Below, piece after piece: positions 6,701 to 15,874 of a stretch of DNA of 64,000 bases. The stretch's first letter is position 1, and every line of letters starts with the position of its first letter. The DNA comes from Robertmurraya korlensis NBRC 107688 (GTDB lineage: Bacteria > Bacillota > Bacilli > Bacillales > Cytobacillaceae). The stretch spans positions 62,001 through 126,000 of the forward strand of contig NZ_BCVH01000011.1 in NCBI RefSeq assembly GCF_001591645.1, given 5' to 3'. The notes under the pieces were generated by a model that saw only the letters and a program-made list of their open reading frames with translations, made no database searches and had not been told where the DNA came from. The position numbers and the translations under genes are program-made.

Positions 6701-9700
6701 TTGAAACATAATCCTTTAATGATCTTATTTCTATTACTCTCAATTTCTTTTATAACAAATAATGATGTGGCAAAGGCAGCTGATTTTGAAAATATAAGAG
6801 TAATAGTTTTGTTCCAAGGTAAAGTTAATAATGAAGTTATTTATCAGGCGAAAGGGATAGTAATTGACGAAATAAAAGGGCTGAATGCTGTTGTCGCTGA
6901 AATCCCAACATCAGCATTGAAAACTATACAATTTAATCCAATTGTAAAACTAATTGAAGTTGATCAAGTGCTTGAGGTTGGTGTGCAAAGGGAAGGTTGG
7001 GGGATATTAAAGATTAATGCCCCAAATGCATGGACCTCAAGTATTACTGGAAAGGGAATAAAAGTAGCTGTTCTTGATTCAGGAATATCCCCTCATGAGG
7101 ACCTGCAGGTAGCGGGGGGAGTTTCATTTGTTTCCTATACATCATCTTACTATGACGATAATGGGCACGGCACACATGTAGCAGGTGTTATCGGAGCTAA
7201 AAGAAACAGCATCGGTGTAGTAGGTGTAGCACCCGATGCAAGTATCTATTCCGTGAAAGTGATGGATCAAAACGGTGAGGGGTACTTATCAGACTTGATT
7301 GCAGGGGTTGACTGGGCGATTTCAAATAAAATGGATATTATTAATCTAAGTATTAGCTCACCAAATGGTTCTTACTTATTAAAGCAGAGTGTGGACAAGG
7401 CTTATAATAGCGGACTGTTGGTTGTTGCGGCTGCTGGTAACAATGGGAAAAGTGACGGCTCTGGAGATACGGTTGAATACCCAGCAAAATATAGTTCTGT
7501 AATCGCTGTTTCTGCAACAGATAGTAACGACAAAAGAGGTTCTTTTTCTGCAACGGGAGATACAGTAGAAGTAGCGGCTCCTGGGGTTAGTATTTTAAGT
7601 ACGTATCCAACTAATATGTATGTAACTATGAGTGGAACGTCTATGGCTACTCCTTTTGTTGCTGGGAACCTAGCTTTGCTTAAACAAGTGTATCCTAGCT
7701 ATACGAATCAACAATTACGAGAATTACTACAAACGACTGTTAAAGACATTGGTGTAAGTGGTAGAGATGCTTTTTATGGTTATGGATTAATACAATCACC
7801 AGCCGTTAAAGGATGGAATGTGGAATATTTTTCAAACCAAATATCATTAGGGAAAGAAGTCTATTATTCTAATGATATTAATAAGGATTGGGGTTTGGCA
7901 TCTCCTAATTCCCAGGTGCCGGCTGATTATTTCACGGCGCGGTTCACGAAAAGCCTTTTCTTCAAATCAGGTCTCTATAAATTTGAAGGAAATGCTGATG
8001 ATTCAATAAAAGTTTCAATAGATGGTCAAGAGGTAGCGAATTTCACAGGTACAAGCAATAGTACAAAGTTAGTGGAAGTTAGTGAAGGAGAGCATGTTCT
8101 TACGGTAGAATATACAGAGCAAACCGGTCCAGCAAAACTTTTCTTTACTTTTAACAAACTCCCTTTATTTACTTCAACAGCTAGGGATGTGAACGTAAAT
8201 TGGGGCTGGGGGTCACCGGGCAATTCTATTCCGTCTGATTATTTTACTTGGACATTTGACCAATCAGGTAGCTATCAAGCTGGAGACTATTTCGTGCAGG
8301 CTCTGGCGGATGACGGTGTTAGAGTAGAGATTGATGGGACTAGGGTGATTGATCAATGGACTGATTACAATGGGAAGATGAATAGGTTTTTATGGACAAA
8401 TATATCAGCAGGAAATCATTCAGTAAAGACTCATTACTACGAACATGTGGCAAGTGCAGGAATCCAATCCAATGTCGTTCCCTTTGACTCGTGGATTGCT
8501 TATTATTATCCAAACCGTACTCTCTCTGGTTTCCCAGTAGCAGCAAAAGTAATTCAACCGGTTGGTACCAATAAAAAATTATCAGAGTACTATACAGGAA
8601 GTCCAGCTCCTGGTATTGGTAATGACCAATTTTCAGCAAGATTTACCACAGCAAAAAGAATTACAGAAGGAGACTACATTCTCCGCACCAAAGCAGATGA
8701 TGGCGTTCGCGTGTATGTTGATGGTCATTTAGTTCTGGATCGTTGGACAACAATTGGTGAAGAGGCAATAAAGCTTCATATCACTAATAATCAAAATAGC
8801 AAGCCGGGAGAAGAAAATGTTCACTGGATTGAGGTTGAGTACCATGATGTGGCTAGTGTAGGTTATGTAGATGTGGGAATTGAACCTTATGATAGTGCTT
8901 ATCAAAATACTTGGGTTGGAGAATTCTATCCCAATACTAACTTTGAGGGAACTCCTGTTGTAATCGGAGGAGTGGGAGCTAGTTCAAAGTTAACAAATCT
9001 CAACTTTAACTGGGGTTGGAACGGTTCGCCTCATCCAGCTATACCTGCAGATCGATTCACGGCCCGTTTCTTAAAGAAGGACAATTTGGACATGGGTAAA
9101 TATTTATTTAAAGTAGAAGCCGATGATGCAGCACGTGTATATCTAGATAATCAATTAATCCTTGATACATGGCCAGGGTCAACGCAAAGACTGACTCAAA
9201 AGTTCGTAGATGTAACTGCGGGAGAACATTCGATAGTGGTTGAGTATATGGAAGATGTTGCTCTAGCAAAGCTGTCCTTTGGTTACCAGAAGTACACGGT
9301 AATGCCAACAAAGATAGGTAAAGAAGTTCGGTATAACTGGGGTTGGGGTAGTCCGGGTAATGGTATACCTAGTGATTACTTCACAGGGATCTTTGACCAA
9401 TCAGGATCATATGCGAGTGGTGATTACTTCGTTCAGACCTTTGCTGATGATGGTGTGAAAGTTGAGATTAACGGTAATAACCTTATTGATCGATGGACTG
9501 ATTATACAGGTGGAATAGAACGTGCTTTATGGTTAGGGGTACCTGGTGGAAATCAGACTGTGAAGACACACTATATTGAAAATGTTGCAAGTGCAGGAGT
9601 GTTTTCTGATATTGTTCCATTCAATTCTTGGTTAACCTATTATTATCCAAACATGAAGTTATCAGGAATGCCTGTTGCATCTAAAGTGATTACTCCTTCA

Positions 9701-10438
9701 GGGAATTCCGGCGCACTGTCTGAATACTTTGCCGGGAGCCCTGCAAGCGGTATTGGAAATGACTATTTTTCAGCAAGATACACAACAGCTAGACGGATAT
9801 CTTCTGGTGACTATATCTTGAGAACTAAGGTTGATGATGGAGTTCGAGTGTATGTTGATGGCAAATTAGTTCTTGATCGATGGGGGAAACTAGGAGAAGA
9901 GGCCATCAAACTCTCTATTGCTGACCATGTGAATGTCCCTGCGGGAGAAAGGGATATTCACTGGATTGAGGTAGAATATAGGGAAGAAGTGTCAGTAGGG
10001 TATATTGATGTAACGTTAGAGCCATTTGAAAAAGAAATTCAGAGCTCATGGGTAGCTGAGTATTATTCGAATAATACATTCAGTGGAATACCGTATGTAG
10101 TAGGTGGAATTGGATCTTTTAAAAAGTTATCGGAAGTAAAGTTTGATTGGGGCTGGGCAGGATCACCACATCCATCTATTCCAGCCGATCACTTTACAGC
10201 AAGGTTTACCAAGCTAGAAAAAATGGAAACTGGTAAATACATGTTCACTGTTCAAGCTGATGATGCAGCGCGCGTGTTCTTGAACAAGGAGCTAATACTC
10301 GATACATGGCCTGGAACTAGTGAAAAGAGGAATCAAGTAATCTTGGATATCTCTTCAGGTGATCACTTAATTGAGGTTCAATATTTGGAGGAAGTCGCAT
10401 TAGCAAAACTGGACTTTAAAGTAGAAATAGTTAAATGA
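6701..10438 (+). CDS. Large secreted subtilisin-like (S8) protease with seven PA14-type repeats
   Basis: 1245 aa from TTG 6701, which has GGGGG nine bases upstream; an in-frame ATG at 6674 lacks a site. A signal peptide ends near AKAAD. An inhibitor-I9-like propeptide (about 28-90) precedes the S8 domain (about 100-360), with the triad D126 (VLDSGI), H156 (GHGTHVAG) and S314 (GTSMATP). The remaining 880 residues are seven PA14-like units recognised by WGWGSP, IP.DYFTARF and ADDGVRV.ID motifs. PA14 folds usually bind carbohydrate. Units 2-4 recur as units 5-7, an internal duplication of about 370 aa. The protease lies among wall-polymer genes, so a wall-associated or matrix-directed role is likely. 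It has no sortase motif. Confidence 0.9.
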   Translation: MKHNPLMILFLLLSISFITNNDVAKAADFENIRVIVLFQGKVNNEVIYQAKGIVIDEIKGLNAVVAEIPTSALKTIQFNPIVKLIEVDQVLEVGVQREGWGILKINAPNAWTSSITGKGIKVAVLDSGISPHEDLQVAGGVSFVSYTSSYYDDNGHGTHVAGVIGAKRNSIGVVGVAPDASIYSVKVMDQNGEGYLSDLIAGVDWAISNKMDIINLSISSPNGSYLLKQSVDKAYNSGLLVVAAAGNNGKSDGSGDTVEYPAKYSSVIAVSATDSNDKRGSFSATGDTVEVAAPGVSILSTYPTNMYVTMSGTSMATPFVAGNLALLKQVYPSYTNQQLRELLQTTVKDIGVSGRDAFYGYGLIQSPAVKGWNVEYFSNQISLGKEVYYSNDINKDWGLASPNSQVPADYFTARFTKSLFFKSGLYKFEGNADDSIKVSIDGQEVANFTGTSNSTKLVEVSEGEHVLTVEYTEQTGPAKLFFTFNKLPLFTSTARDVNVNWGWGSPGNSIPSDYFTWTFDQSGSYQAGDYFVQALADDGVRVEIDGTRVIDQWTDYNGKMNRFLWTNISAGNHSVKTHYYEHVASAGIQSNVVPFDSWIAYYYPNRTLSGFPVAAKVIQPVGTNKKLSEYYTGSPAPGIGNDQFSARFTTAKRITEGDYILRTKADDGVRVYVDGHLVLDRWTTIGEEAIKLHITNNQNSKPGEENVHWIEVEYHDVASVGYVDVGIEPYDSAYQNTWVGEFYPNTNFEGTPVVIGGVGASSKLTNLNFNWGWNGSPHPAIPADRFTARFLKKDNLDMGKYLFKVEADDAARVYLDNQLILDTWPGSTQRLTQKFVDVTAGEHSIVVEYMEDVALAKLSFGYQKYTVMPTKIGKEVRYNWGWGSPGNGIPSDYFTGIFDQSGSYASGDYFVQTFADDGVKVEINGNNLIDRWTDYTGGIERALWLGVPGGNQTVKTHYIENVASAGVFSDIVPFNSWLTYYYPNMKLSGMPVASKVITPSGNSGALSEYFAGSPASGIGNDYFSARYTTARRISSGDYILRTKVDDGVRVYVDGKLVLDRWGKLGEEAIKLSIADHVNVPAGERDIHWIEVEYREEVSVGYIDVTLEPFEKEIQSSWVAEYYSNNTFSGIPYVVGGIGSFKKLSEVKFDWGWAGSPHPSIPADHFTARFTKLEKMETGKYMFTVQADDAARVFLNKELILDTWPGTSEKRNQVILDISSGDHLIEVQYLEEVALAKLDFKVEIVK

Positions 10439-10441
10439 TAA

Positions 10442-10485
10442 AAAAGAGGAATCTTAGTTTAAAGCCTAAAGATTCCTCTTTTCTT
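10442..10485. terminator. Bidirectional terminator
   Basis: AAAAGAGGAATCTT (from 10442) pairs with AAGATTCCTCTTTT (ending near 10482) and is flanked by A and T runs. It serves the subtilase gene and the convergent LCP 2 gene. Confidence 0.85.
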
Positions 10486-10488
10486 TTA

Positions 10489-11415
10489 TTAAATTTCTAA
10501 GTGTGATTTTAACAGATCCTGTACTTTTACTTTTTCTTCTTGTGGGACAACAAGGTAATAGATTCCATCAATGGTTGACCCTGTACCCGTCAATTGGATT
10601 TGTTCGATATTCTTGGCCGCATCTTTATAATTCTTTTGAATTTCGACCATTTCGTCAAAGGTCATACTCGTCTTAACATTATTACCAAGAGCGGAGAAAA
10701 TACTATCGAAATTGGTTAACGAGTTGAAGCTTGCACCTTGGTCAATAACCCCTTTAATTACTTGACGTTGCCTTTGTTGACGGCCAAAGTCACCACTTGG
10801 GTCTTGTTTCCTCATTCTTACGTAGGCAAGTGCTTCTTCTCCATCTAAGGTGATTTGTCCCTGATTAAACTGGTGTCCTTCTTCTGAAAAGCTAAAAGCG
10901 TTATCAACACTAATTCCACCTACAGCGTTAACAATGTCCTCAAAGCCTTCCATGTTAACCTTCACAACATAATCAATTGGGATATCAAGGAAGTTTTCTA
11001 CTGTTGCCATTGCCATTTCTTCTTTTCCGAATGCATACGCATGATTAATCTTGTCAGTTGTTCCACGCCCAACTATTTCGGTTCTTGTATCTCTTGGAAT
11101 ACTTAACATTTTAATAGAGTTTAGGTTAGGGTTAACCGTTAATACAATCATTGTGTCAGAGCGTCCTCTATCACCTTCACGCTCATCAACACCGAGCATT
11201 AGAATAGAGAAAGGTTGCTTCTTTTCTAGAGTAACTTCTTCTGCCCGCTTATCAGACTTATCTCTATCAATCGGTGAATGCATTGAATCTAATGCAGATG
11301 TTAGCGAATTATAGACCGTAAACGCATAGGCACCAACACCTAAAATAATTACTAAAAGGGTAGTGAGAAGTATCTTTACCCAACGCTTTTTTTTCTTTTT
11401 TCTTTCGGATCTCAA
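10489..11415 (-). CDS. LytR-CpsA-Psr family wall polymer ligase (LCP 2)
   Basis: 308 aa with the same layout as LCP 1: a basic tail rich in lysine, one helix (about 13-33), and the LCP domain with LMLGVDER, DRGRSDT, IPRDTR and the QDP.GDFGRQQRQRQVI arginine motif. Identity with LCP 1 is high along the whole length, including the C-terminal KNYKDAAKNIEQ segment, so the two arose by duplication around the gtaB-subtilase segment. It would attach a secondary polymer to peptidoglycan. It is divergent from the LtaS-like gene. TAGGAGGT site before the start at 11415. Confidence 0.9.
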   Translation of the reverse strand: MRSERKKKKKRWVKILLTTLLVIILGVGAYAFTVYNSLTSALDSMHSPIDRDKSDKRAEEVTLEKKQPFSILMLGVDEREGDRGRSDTMIVLTVNPNLNSIKMLSIPRDTRTEIVGRGTTDKINHAYAFGKEEMAMATVENFLDIPIDYVVKVNMEGFEDIVNAVGGISVDNAFSFSEEGHQFNQGQITLDGEEALAYVRMRKQDPSGDFGRQQRQRQVIKGVIDQGASFNSLTNFDSIFSALGNNVKTSMTFDEMVEIQKNYKDAAKNIEQIQLTGTGSTIDGIYYLVVPQEEKVKVQDLLKSHLEI

Positions 11416-11668
11416 GGTCTATACCTCCTACAAAATGACAAATATCGACTTAACCTATATAGAATAACAGAAAAGATATAAGATTTATATAAGATTTTAT
11501 GGGGGATTAGTGAAATTCAACGGAATTTTTTGGAACTGTCCGCAAGAGTCCTTCCTCGATAAACTACTTAATATTTTTATAAATTCCAGGGAGACTTTAC
11601 ATTACTTTATTTATTCTTAACAAAAGTTTAAAATGAAAGGGCAATCACCGTTTTAAAGGAGGGGTGGA

Positions 11669-13744
11669 ATGAATAGACAACAAGTCCAAAACACAACCTT
11701 GTTAATTACATATAATGCTTATTTTGCATTGTTGTTCTTATTCATCATTAAACTTACCAGAAATAATTTTAGTATTGATAACCTGATTACTTGGTTTCAA
11801 ACAGATACGAAAAAGTTGCTTATATATTTCTTAGTGTTATTCGGATTATCTTTAGCAACGTACAAACTTCAGATTAAAGGCCATCAATCACTGAGAAGGA
11901 AATATCCTTGGATTTCTATTGTGGGAAATTACTTTACTTTATTATATGTATCTGTATTGACCGCATTTATTATCAACTATTTTTTTCAATACTTTCAGTG
12001 GCTTCGGGATCCGGTATTGACAACTAGATGGATTACTGAAAACACAAGGCAATTTGTTGCAGGAGTATTGTACTTGCAAATTTTATTTATCCTAGCATGG
12101 TCTATTATAGGAAATGTATATATTAGTGCATTGATTACAAGTGTTAGCTTATTATTAATGGGCTTCGTTCATTATAATAAGTTGAACCTACGAACAGAGC
12201 CATTATACCCAATGGATTTTTTACAGGTAGGTCATTTAAAAGAGGTAATACCAATGGTCTCTGAATATCTGTCCATAGGTTCAATCCTTTTGTTCCTCTT
12301 ATTTATTATCATATTTGTGTTGTTGATTATGATTTTACCTAGAACAAAGACGAACATATGGGTTAGAGTACTTCTATTTGTGTCCTCAGTATACCTGTTG
12401 TATTCATATACCTTTTTTCCAAAAACCTTTATGAAGAAATTTGCGGATTTTTCCAATATTGCTATTGTACAATGGAGTCAGATTTCCAATTATGAAGAGA
12501 ATGGTTTTTTATTTGGCTTTCTATCCAACCTTTTTAATGACGGGTTTGAAAAACCAGCGGATTACTCAAAAGCAAATGTATTAGAAGTGGCTAATAAGTA
12601 TTTAGATAAAACAGAGTCGAAGGGTACCATTACAAACGATTCAATAAAGCCCAATATTATTTATTTAATGAGTGAAGCCTTTTGGGATCCAACAAAGTTG
12701 GAAAATGTGTCATTTAGCGGGGATCCAATGGTTCATTTACGTCGATTATCACAAAAGTATACATCCGGACAAACCTTGTCTCCTGTATTTGGTGGTGCTA
12801 CAGCTAATGTAGAGTTTGAAGCGTTAACGGGTATTACGACATCTTTTTTGAAGATAGGTTCCATTCCCTTCCAAGAATTTGTTGATAATAAAGAGTTTAT
12901 TCCAACGATTGTTAGTGATTTGGAGAATAAGGGATACCAATCCTTGGCCATACACCCTTACAATCGCGTGTTTTATAAAAGAAATAGAGTCTATAATACA
13001 TTTGGCATTGATCTCTTTTTAGACCAGGAAACCATGCAGAATAAGGGAAGAACTCCTGGAGGGGTCATTTCAGACGAGTCATTAACCTATGAATTATTAG
13101 AAAGTATTAAAAATGAAGAAAACCCTCTATTTATTCATGCGGTATCCATGCAAAATCATATGCCTTATAACCTAGGAGCATATGAAAAAAATGAAATTCA
13201 GGTAAGTGGCCTGAAGGAAGAATCAAATACATTACTAGAGGTCTATACAGAAGGAATTAGAAGGACAGATGAATCTTTACAACTCTTGGTTAATGAGCTT
13301 GAAGAAATAGGTGAGCCAACAATAGTGGTTTTCTGGGGAGATCATCTGCCTGTATTAGGGGCGAATTTAGGTATTTATAAAGAAGCAAAATTTGATGATG
13401 AGGATCAAAAGGTGAATGATGTAAAATATTACGAAACTCCACTTCTCATTTATTCAAATTTCGATGTGCCTTCAAAAGAACTGGATACGGTTAGTCCGTT
13501 TTTCTTTGGACCGATTGTGTACGAAATGGCAGGAATGGAAAAGCCTCCTTTTTACAATTTGCTGGACCAAATAAGAAATGAATTCTTCGCAATTAAAGGA
13601 GATATAAAACTTAAAGAGGATAGGCAGTTTGTAACGGAACTTACGAAGGAACAAGAACAATTACTTGAAGATTACAGGCTTATTGCATATGATTTACTGT
13701 TAGGAAAACAATATAGTTTATCGCTAATGTATAATGAAAAATGA
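11669..13744 (+). CDS. LtaS-like membrane sulfatase/phosphoglycerol transferase
   Basis: 691 aa. The N-terminal half has several transmembrane helices (within about 10-265), followed by an extracellular alkaline-phosphatase-superfamily domain from about 325. It has the metal-binding segment IIYLMSEAFW, the threonine nucleophile position T378 in GATANVEFEALTG, and GDHLP (D558, H559). LtaS enzymes move phosphoglycerol from phosphatidylglycerol to lipoteichoic acid. The longer membrane part and position beside galE and a polysaccharide operon suggest that this one decorates an exopolymer rather than being the housekeeping LtaS. AAAGGAGGGG site before ATG 11669; galE follows after 35 nt. Confidence 0.85.
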   Translation: MNRQQVQNTTLLITYNAYFALLFLFIIKLTRNNFSIDNLITWFQTDTKKLLIYFLVLFGLSLATYKLQIKGHQSLRRKYPWISIVGNYFTLLYVSVLTAFIINYFFQYFQWLRDPVLTTRWITENTRQFVAGVLYLQILFILAWSIIGNVYISALITSVSLLLMGFVHYNKLNLRTEPLYPMDFLQVGHLKEVIPMVSEYLSIGSILLFLLFIIIFVLLIMILPRTKTNIWVRVLLFVSSVYLLYSYTFFPKTFMKKFADFSNIAIVQWSQISNYEENGFLFGFLSNLFNDGFEKPADYSKANVLEVANKYLDKTESKGTITNDSIKPNIIYLMSEAFWDPTKLENVSFSGDPMVHLRRLSQKYTSGQTLSPVFGGATANVEFEALTGITTSFLKIGSIPFQEFVDNKEFIPTIVSDLENKGYQSLAIHPYNRVFYKRNRVYNTFGIDLFLDQETMQNKGRTPGGVISDESLTYELLESIKNEENPLFIHAVSMQNHMPYNLGAYEKNEIQVSGLKEESNTLLEVYTEGIRRTDESLQLLVNELEEIGEPTIVVFWGDHLPVLGANLGIYKEAKFDDEDQKVNDVKYYETPLLIYSNFDVPSKELDTVSPFFFGPIVYEMAGMEKPPFYNLLDQIRNEFFAIKGDIKLKEDRQFVTELTKEQEQLLEDYRLIAYDLLLGKQYSLSLMYNEK

Positions 13745-13779
13745 TCGGATTGTGTTTCTAGAAGGGGGAACTCATTTTA

Positions 13780-14790
13780 ATGGCTATATTAGTAACTGGT
13801 GGTGCAGGTTACATAGGTACTCATACATGTGTTGAGTTATTAAATAACGGTATAGAGATTATCGTTGTAGACAATTTATCTAACAGTAAGATAGAGGCGG
13901 TTAATCGAGTGGAGACAATTACGGGGAAATCCGTAAAGTTCTACAAGGCAGATATCTTGGACAGATATGAACTTACTAGGATCTTTACTGAAAATGAGAT
14001 TGAGGCTGTAATACACTTTGCTGGTCTAAAGGCAGTGGGAGAATCGGTAGAAATTCCGCTTCATTATTATATGAACAATATCTCTGGGACATTAATTCTT
14101 TGTGATGTGATGAAAGAATTTGGTGTGAAGAAAATAGTATTTAGTTCTTCTGCAACCGTCTATGGGTACCCAGAAACAGTTCCAATTAATGAGAACTTCC
14201 CACTAGATGCAACAAATCCATATGGACGCAGTAAACTTATGCTTGAACAAATTCTTGAAGATCTTTATATATCTGATAACGAATGGAGTATTTCTTTACT
14301 TCGATATTTTAACCCAGTAGGGGCCCATAATAGTGGTCTTATTGGTGAAGATCCAAATGGTATCCCCAATAATTTAATGCCCTATATAACTCAAGTAGCC
14401 GTCGGAAAGCTTGAGAAGCTTAAAGTATTTGGTAATGACTACCCTACCATTGATGGTACAGGAGTTAGAGATTATATACATGTAGTTGACCTAGCTATAG
14501 GACACTTAAAAGCATTAAAGAAAACCTCCGAAGAAACAGGAGTTTTTACTTATAATTTAGGTACTGGTACGGGGTATTCCGTACTTGAGGTTGTACGTGC
14601 GTTTGAGAATGCCTCAAAAAGAGAGGTACCTTATGAAATAGTGGCTAGAAGAGCAGGGGATGTAGCTATATGTTATGCTGATCCTCAAAAAGCTAAGGAT
14701 GAATTGGGTTGGAGTGCAACAAGAGGAATTATTGATATGTGTGAAGATTCCTGGAGATGGCAAATGAATAATCCAGAAGGTTTGGAATGA
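13780..14790 (+). CDS. galE: UDP-glucose 4-epimerase
   Basis: 336 aa, typical for GalE. The Rossmann start [13 protein letters not shown] binds [11 protein letters not shown] supplies the catalytic serine, and NPYGRSK gives the YxxxK pair. It interconverts UDP-glucose and UDP-galactose (possibly the N-acetyl forms) for the polysaccharide operon that follows. It lies 35 nt downstream of the LtaS-like gene, probably in one transcript, and a hairpin terminator follows. Confidence 0.93.
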   Translation: MAILVTGGAGYIGTHTCVELLNNGIEIIVVDNLSNSKIEAVNRVETITGKSVKFYKADILDRYELTRIFTENEIEAVIHFAGLKAVGESVEIPLHYYMNNISGTLILCDVMKEFGVKKIVFSSSATVYGYPETVPINENFPLDATNPYGRSKLMLEQILEDLYISDNEWSISLLRYFNPVGAHNSGLIGEDPNGIPNNLMPYITQVAVGKLEKLKVFGNDYPTIDGTGVRDYIHVVDLAIGHLKALKKTSEETGVFTYNLGTGTGYSVLEVVRAFENASKREVPYEIVARRAGDVAICYADPQKAKDELGWSATRGIIDMCEDSWRWQMNNPEGLE

Positions 14791-14802
14791 TAATGACTGA
14801 GA

Positions 14803-14831
14803 TAGATGGCATAAACGGGCCATCTATTTTT
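14803..14831 (+). terminator. Terminator of the LtaS-like/galE operon
   Basis: TAGATGG (14803-14809) pairs with CCATCTA (14820-14826), followed by eight or more T residues. Confidence 0.85.
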
Positions 14832-14898
14832 TTTGGTGAAGAAAATAATTTGAGCGTACATATGGTATATGTTGTAATAGTTGCATATTTATATAGGG

Positions 14899-14927
14899 TT
14901 GCAATTTTTTAGAGAGAATTATATATT
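14899..14927 (+). promoter_or_regulatory. Candidate promoter of the polysaccharide operon
   Basis: TTGCAA (14899-14904) and TATATT (14922-14927) are separated by 17 nt within the 330-nt gap upstream of the priming transferase. The rest of the gap is AT-rich and holds a second weak -10 (TAGAAT) near 15005 and a Spo0A-like box at 15039. Confidence 0.45.
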
Positions 14928-15038
14928 TATAGTTGTTGTGAACATAAATGTAAATAAATACAAAAAAAAGTATAGATGAGCATACATTTCGGCATTATTT
15001 TATGTTAGAATACAAAAAGAGTGTCGTATACAATATTT

Positions 15039-15049
15039 TTTGTCGAAAA
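15039..15049. promoter_or_regulatory. Spo0A-like box upstream of the polysaccharide operon
   Basis: TTTGTCGAAAA contains an exact TTGTCGAA, the Spo0A box consensus, about 75 nt before the first gene. Spo0A control of exopolysaccharide expression is known in Bacillus, usually through SinI; direct control here is inference. Confidence 0.4.
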
Positions 15050-15122
15050 AACATAGGTCTTTAGGTTTGAGACTTTAGTAGTTTAATATAGATAATAATA
15101 GCTTTGTAAAGGAGTGTTTTAT

Positions 15123-15779
15123 TTGGCAGTTAAGCAATTGGTACAAGAACAAGTTGTTCACCAAACTAAACCACAATACAATGTATATAGTGAGACGGCA
15201 AATGCTTTCCTTTTTATAAAAAGATTTATTGATTTGATTTCTGCAATCGTTGGGTTAGTTTTTGCAGCTCCTATTATTGTGATTTTTGGTATTTTAATTA
15301 AACTTGAGACACCGGGTCCTATTTTTTTTGTTCAAGAAAGAGTGGGGCATAAAGGTAAAATTTTCAATGTAATTAAGCTTAGATCCATGGGGATTGATGC
15401 CGAAAAAAATGGTGCACAATGGGCGAGTAAGAATGACCCTCGGGTTACGAAAATCGGTGCGTTTATTAGAAAGACAAGAATTGATGAACTTCCTCAATTT
15501 ATAAATGTAATAAAGGGTGAAATGAGTCTAATTGGTCCTAGACCGGAAAGACCAATTTTTACTGAGCAGTTTAACCGTGAAATACCTGGTTTTGAAGATA
15601 GACTACAAGTTAAGCCAGGATTAACAGGGTGGGCACAAGTAAACGGTGGATATGATATCTCACCAAAGGAAAAACTAGAACTAGATCGGTATTATATAAA
15701 GAATATGCGTGGTTCTTTAGATGTAGTCATTGTTTTAAAAACAGTTAAAGTCTGCCTAACTGGTAGCGGTGCGAGATAA
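15123..15779 (+). CDS. Polyprenyl-phosphate priming sugar phosphotransferase
   Basis: 218 aa from TTG 15123, which is eight bases from an AAAGGAG site; an upstream GTG at 15114 overlaps that site. One N-terminal hydrophobic helix (about 30-55) anchors a bacterial sugar transferase domain with KRFIDL, PGPIFFVQERVG, KLRSM, RVTKIG.FIRKTRIDELPQ, SLIGPRPERP and KPGLTGWAQVNG. This family moves a sugar-1-phosphate from a UDP-sugar to undecaprenyl phosphate, the first step of capsule or exopolysaccharide assembly. It heads the glycosyltransferase operon. The exact sugar is not readable from sequence. Confidence 0.9.
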   Translation: MAVKQLVQEQVVHQTKPQYNVYSETANAFLFIKRFIDLISAIVGLVFAAPIIVIFGILIKLETPGPIFFVQERVGHKGKIFNVIKLRSMGIDAEKNGAQWASKNDPRVTKIGAFIRKTRIDELPQFINVIKGEMSLIGPRPERPIFTEQFNREIPGFEDRLQVKPGLTGWAQVNGGYDISPKEKLELDRYYIKNMRGSLDVVIVLKTVKVCLTGSGAR

Positions 15780-15874
15780 AAAGTAAATTCTCTCTCATGA
15801 GTATTTTACTAACTCAGTCAAGCTATTAAATAGTCAAGGGAGAGATTAAAATAGCTTCGAACAGTAAATGGGTA

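Noticed and set aside
8026-9311. Minus-strand ORFs inside the PA14 subtilase gene
   Set aside because: Antisense shadows with no start sites and low-complexity composition; the plus strand shows clear domain coding.
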